DNA of 7,641 nt from Chlamydiota bacterium (GTDB lineage: Bacteria; Chlamydiota; Chlamydiia; Chlamydiales; SM23-39). Of the stretch, positions 5,953 to 7,641 are shown one piece after another. Each line of letters opens with the position of its first letter. Position 1 is the first letter of the stretch. The DNA lies in the NCBI GenBank assembly GCA_027449725.1, contig DAIDLB010000169.1:1-7641 (forward strand), in the 5' to 3' direction. Position numbers and translations under genes: made by a program. The notes under the pieces were generated by a model that did no database searches, was not told where the DNA came from, and was given only the letters and a program-made list of their open reading frames with translations.

Positions 5953-6642
5953 ATGCTCGACGCACTCATTTTAGCAGGCGGGCTCGGCACAAGGCTCGCG
6001 CCTGTTGTCCCCGATCTCCCCAAAGCGCTGGCGCCGATCCGCGGCACGCCCTTCCTCGATTTGCTCCTCGATCGTTTGGCGGAGTCAAAGACCGTCTCAA
6101 AAGCTATCTTGGCCCTCGGCTTTCGCTCCGAGGCGATCTTGCGCCATTACAGAGGAAAAACACCGCCCCTGCCGATCCGCTTTGTGGTCGAAGGGGAGCC
6201 GCTCGGAACGGGAGGGGCCGTCCTCAATGCGCTGCCTCATACAACCGGAGATGCGCTTCTCATCCTCAATGGCGATTGCTTTTGCGATCTCTCCTACGCC
6301 GATTTTGCCGCCTATCACCGCGCCAAAAAGGCCGATGTGACGCTCGCAACTTTTTTTTCAGATGACTTGCGCCGCTATGGGTCGATCTGTTTCGGAGACG
6401 ACGGCCGCATCTGCGGGTTCCAGGAAAAGGCGGCCGAAAAAAAGGCGGGGTATCTGAGCGCAGGCATTTATCTTGCCCAAAGAGAGGCCCTCTCTTCTTT
6501 TGAGACAAAAGCCTGTTCGATCGAAACGGACCTCTTCCCAAAGCTGCTGGCCAAAAAAGCCTTTGCCTACGTCCATCGCGGATCGTTTCTTGATATCGGG
6601 ACGCCGGAGTCGTACACACTTGCCCAGGAGGGGCTATCATGA
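5953..6642 (+). CDS. hddC: Sugar-1-phosphate guanylyltransferase (HddC type)
   Basis: This 229-residue nucleotidyltransferase has the family's full-length core: LILAGGLGTRL (5-15), PKALAPIRGTPFL (23-35), EGEPLGTGGAV (80-90), the metal-binding NGD (106-108) and DIGTPESY (214-221). HddC-type enzymes form GDP-D-glycero-D-manno-heptose from the 1-phosphate and GTP. The sequence class also contains glucose-1-phosphate and mannose-1-phosphate nucleotidyltransferases, so the base and sugar are inferred from the adjacent HddA. ATG 5953 is supported by AAGGA at 5942-5946, inside the end of the kinase gene. A longer reading of the frame, starting at 5707, overlaps the kinase and is not real. The stop overlaps the next ATG by 4 bp. 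Confidence 0.83.
   Translation: MLDALILAGGLGTRLAPVVPDLPKALAPIRGTPFLDLLLDRLAESKTVSKAILALGFRSEAILRHYRGKTPPLPIRFVVEGEPLGTGGAVLNALPHTTGDALLILNGDCFCDLSYADFAAYHRAKKADVTLATFFSDDLRRYGSICFGDDGRICGFQEKAAEKKAGYLSAGIYLAQREALSSFETKACSIETDLFPKLLAKKAFAYVHRGSFLDIGTPESYTLAQEGLS
6626..6633 (+). promoter_or_regulatory. Strong ribosome binding site of the glycosyltransferase
   Basis: AGGAGGGG lies inside the end of the guanylyltransferase gene, 5 nt before ATG 6639. It is the strongest Shine-Dalgarno site in the window and coexists with an ATGA stop/start overlap, so this gene can be translated both by coupling and independently. Confidence 0.75.
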
Positions 6643-7508
6643 ACTCTTATGTAACCTGCTGTTTGTTTGGACAATTGGGCAATCAGCTCTTTCAGATCGC
6701 AACGACCCTTGCTTATGCGTGGGATTACGGGGCGATCCCGGTCTTCCCCGAACTGCATAAACAAGAAGACAGGATCTCCTACAACAAGGATCGAATTTTT
6801 TTCAGGCTCGACGCTTCGAGCCCGCCGAAGCCCTTCCGAGAACTCTTCCAGGAAAAAGTCTACTACAGCGCGGAGCGGGTGCCCTACCGCGAAGATCTTG
6901 TGCTGTATGGCCATTTTCAGTCCTGGAAACACTTTCATCACCACCGGGAGAGGATCCTGGACGCCTTCGCCCCTTCAAATGAAGTGCAAAAGAAACTCGA
7001 ATCGAAATACGCATCGCTCCTGTCCGGGCCAGATACCGTAGGCGTTCACCTCCGGACGCACAGCAAACACCTGCATGAAGACGGGAGCGGGATGCATCCC
7101 TTTTCCGGCTTTCAATTCTTTCGGGACGCGATGGCGCTTTTTCCGGGCGCGCTCTTTGTGATCTTTTCCGACCGGATCGAGTGGTGCAAACGGATTTGCC
7201 CCCAGGAATTTCCGGGGAAAGAGCTTCTCTTCATCGAAGGGAATGACGGCATCGAGGACCTCTTTCTCTTCTCAATGCTGCGCCACCAGATCTTCGGGAA
7301 CTCCACCTACGGCTGGTGGGGCGCGTATCTGAACCGGCATCCGGAAAGGCAGGTGGTCTCTCCGAAACATTGGAGAGACCCCGCCCGCTACGGCGAGTTG
7401 CCGATCGAGGATTTAGCGCTGCCGGACTGGACGCTCTTACCGGTCGGGTTTAGCCATCCGTATCCGGAAGGGCTGGAGAATGAGAGCACCACCTCAGTCA
7501 ACAATTAG
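6639..7508 (+). CDS. Glycosyltransferase family 11 (alpha-1,2-fucosyltransferase-like)
   Basis: The 289-residue protein has the GT11 hallmarks in order: FGQLGNQLFQIA (10-21), GVHLRTHS (135-142), FSDRIEWCK (176-184) and the acidic-helix/NST block GIEDLFLFSM then NSTYGWWGAYLN (221-232). GT11 enzymes transfer L-fucose from GDP-fucose to a galactose. The GDP-sugar requirement fits the cluster, but the donor here may be another GDP-sugar such as GDP-L-galactose or a modified GDP-heptose. The usual HxRRxD donor-binding motif reads HLRTHS: the first Arg is kept, while the second Arg and the Asp are replaced. No signal peptide or membrane segment is visible, so it likely acts at the cytoplasmic face. 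It is the last gene of the operon. Confidence 0.85.
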   Translation: MNSYVTCCLFGQLGNQLFQIATTLAYAWDYGAIPVFPELHKQEDRISYNKDRIFFRLDASSPPKPFRELFQEKVYYSAERVPYREDLVLYGHFQSWKHFHHHRERILDAFAPSNEVQKKLESKYASLLSGPDTVGVHLRTHSKHLHEDGSGMHPFSGFQFFRDAMALFPGALFVIFSDRIEWCKRICPQEFPGKELLFIEGNDGIEDLFLFSMLRHQIFGNSTYGWWGAYLNRHPERQVVSPKHWRDPARYGELPIEDLALPDWTLLPVGFSHPYPEGLENESTTSVNN

Positions 7509-7641
7509 AGGGTTCGCGGTATAGTGTACAAGAACCTATCCCAGTAATGAGTCGCCCCTGATTTATACCGTGCGCAGGAAGGTTTTGTGAATTTGGGGTC
7601 AGCGAGGCAAAGCAAAATTGACCCGACCGAACGAGACCATT
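7509..7641. other. Non-coding right end with inverted repeats, possible mobile-element border
   Basis: I see no gene in these 133 bases. Inverted pairs are present: GGTTC (7511-7515) with GAACC (7532-7536); CGGTATA (7517-7523) with TATACCG (7564-7570); and GGGTCA (7596-7601) with TGACCC (7619-7624). None is followed by a T-run, so no clear terminator for the plus operon is seen. The AATTTGGGGTCA to AATTGACCC section resembles the flanks I associate with IS200/RAYT-type transposase loci. That is a recollection and not a match I could test. Confidence 0.4.
7596..7624. repeat. GGGTCA/TGACCC inverted repeat
   Basis: Perfect 6-bp arms enclose a 17-base centre (GCGAGGCAAAGCAAAAT). The element is near the window edge, so its full extent cannot be seen. 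It could be a hairpin recognised by a transposase or part of a dispersed repeat. Confidence 0.4.

Noticed and set aside
1..7641. CRISPR array, tRNA or rRNA genes
   Set aside because: No regularly spaced repeats and no cloverleaf or rRNA-like segments were seen. The only repeat of note is the two-copy leader.

Overview
The window is a compact nucleotide-sugar and glycosyltransfer locus of a bacterium, made of two divergent operons with an unrelated-looking ATPase gene between them. All eight genes are short-spaced bacterial ORFs with Shine-Dalgarno sites or ATGA overlaps and no introns. The sugar genes look moderately GC-rich and the spacers between operons are very AT-rich. I cannot name the species. 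The setting fits a surface-polysaccharide cluster (LPS O-antigen, capsule or S-layer glycan) of a Gram-negative bacterium. A PVC-group or gammaproteobacterial host is possible but is only a guess.

Minus-strand operon (2420 down to 1, running off the left edge): an extended-SDR sugar epimerase/dehydratase (1482..2420), then a GDP-mannose 3,5-epimerase homologue with the plant-type catalytic Cys and Lys (495..1466), then the N-terminal half of a zinc-binding sugar C-methyltransferase (1..498). Plus-strand operon (4016 to 7508): a GDP-fucose-synthase-like SDR (4016..4936), an HddA-type heptose-7-phosphate kinase (4949..5950), an HddC-type sugar-1-phosphate guanylyltransferase (5953..6642) and a family 11 (fucosyltransferase-like) glycosyltransferase (6639..7508).

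Taken together the genes suggest this route: heptose 7-phosphate is phosphorylated at C1 (HddA), converted to a GDP-heptose (HddC; the C7 phosphatase GmhB and the isomerase GmhA are not in the window), reshaped by a C4-oxidising 3,5-epimerase and one or two SDR epimerase/reductases, possibly C-methylated, and transferred by the GT11 enzyme. The exact sugar is an inference. A split in which GDP-mannose feeds one branch and GDP-heptose the other is equally possible.

Between the operons lies an AAA_14/DUF4143 ATPase gene (2630..3802, minus). It is flanked by two direct copies, offset by 1490 bp, of one divergent promoter/leader region. Copy 1 adjoins the start of the minus-operon epimerase and has lost its plus-strand start. 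Copy 2 adjoins the start of the plus-operon reductase and carries what looks like a decayed start of an epimerase gene on its minus side. This suggests an ancestral epimerase/reductase divergent pair that was duplicated, with the ATPase now occupying the space between. The last 133 bases (7509..7641) are non-coding and contain several inverted repeats that could mark a mobile-element end.
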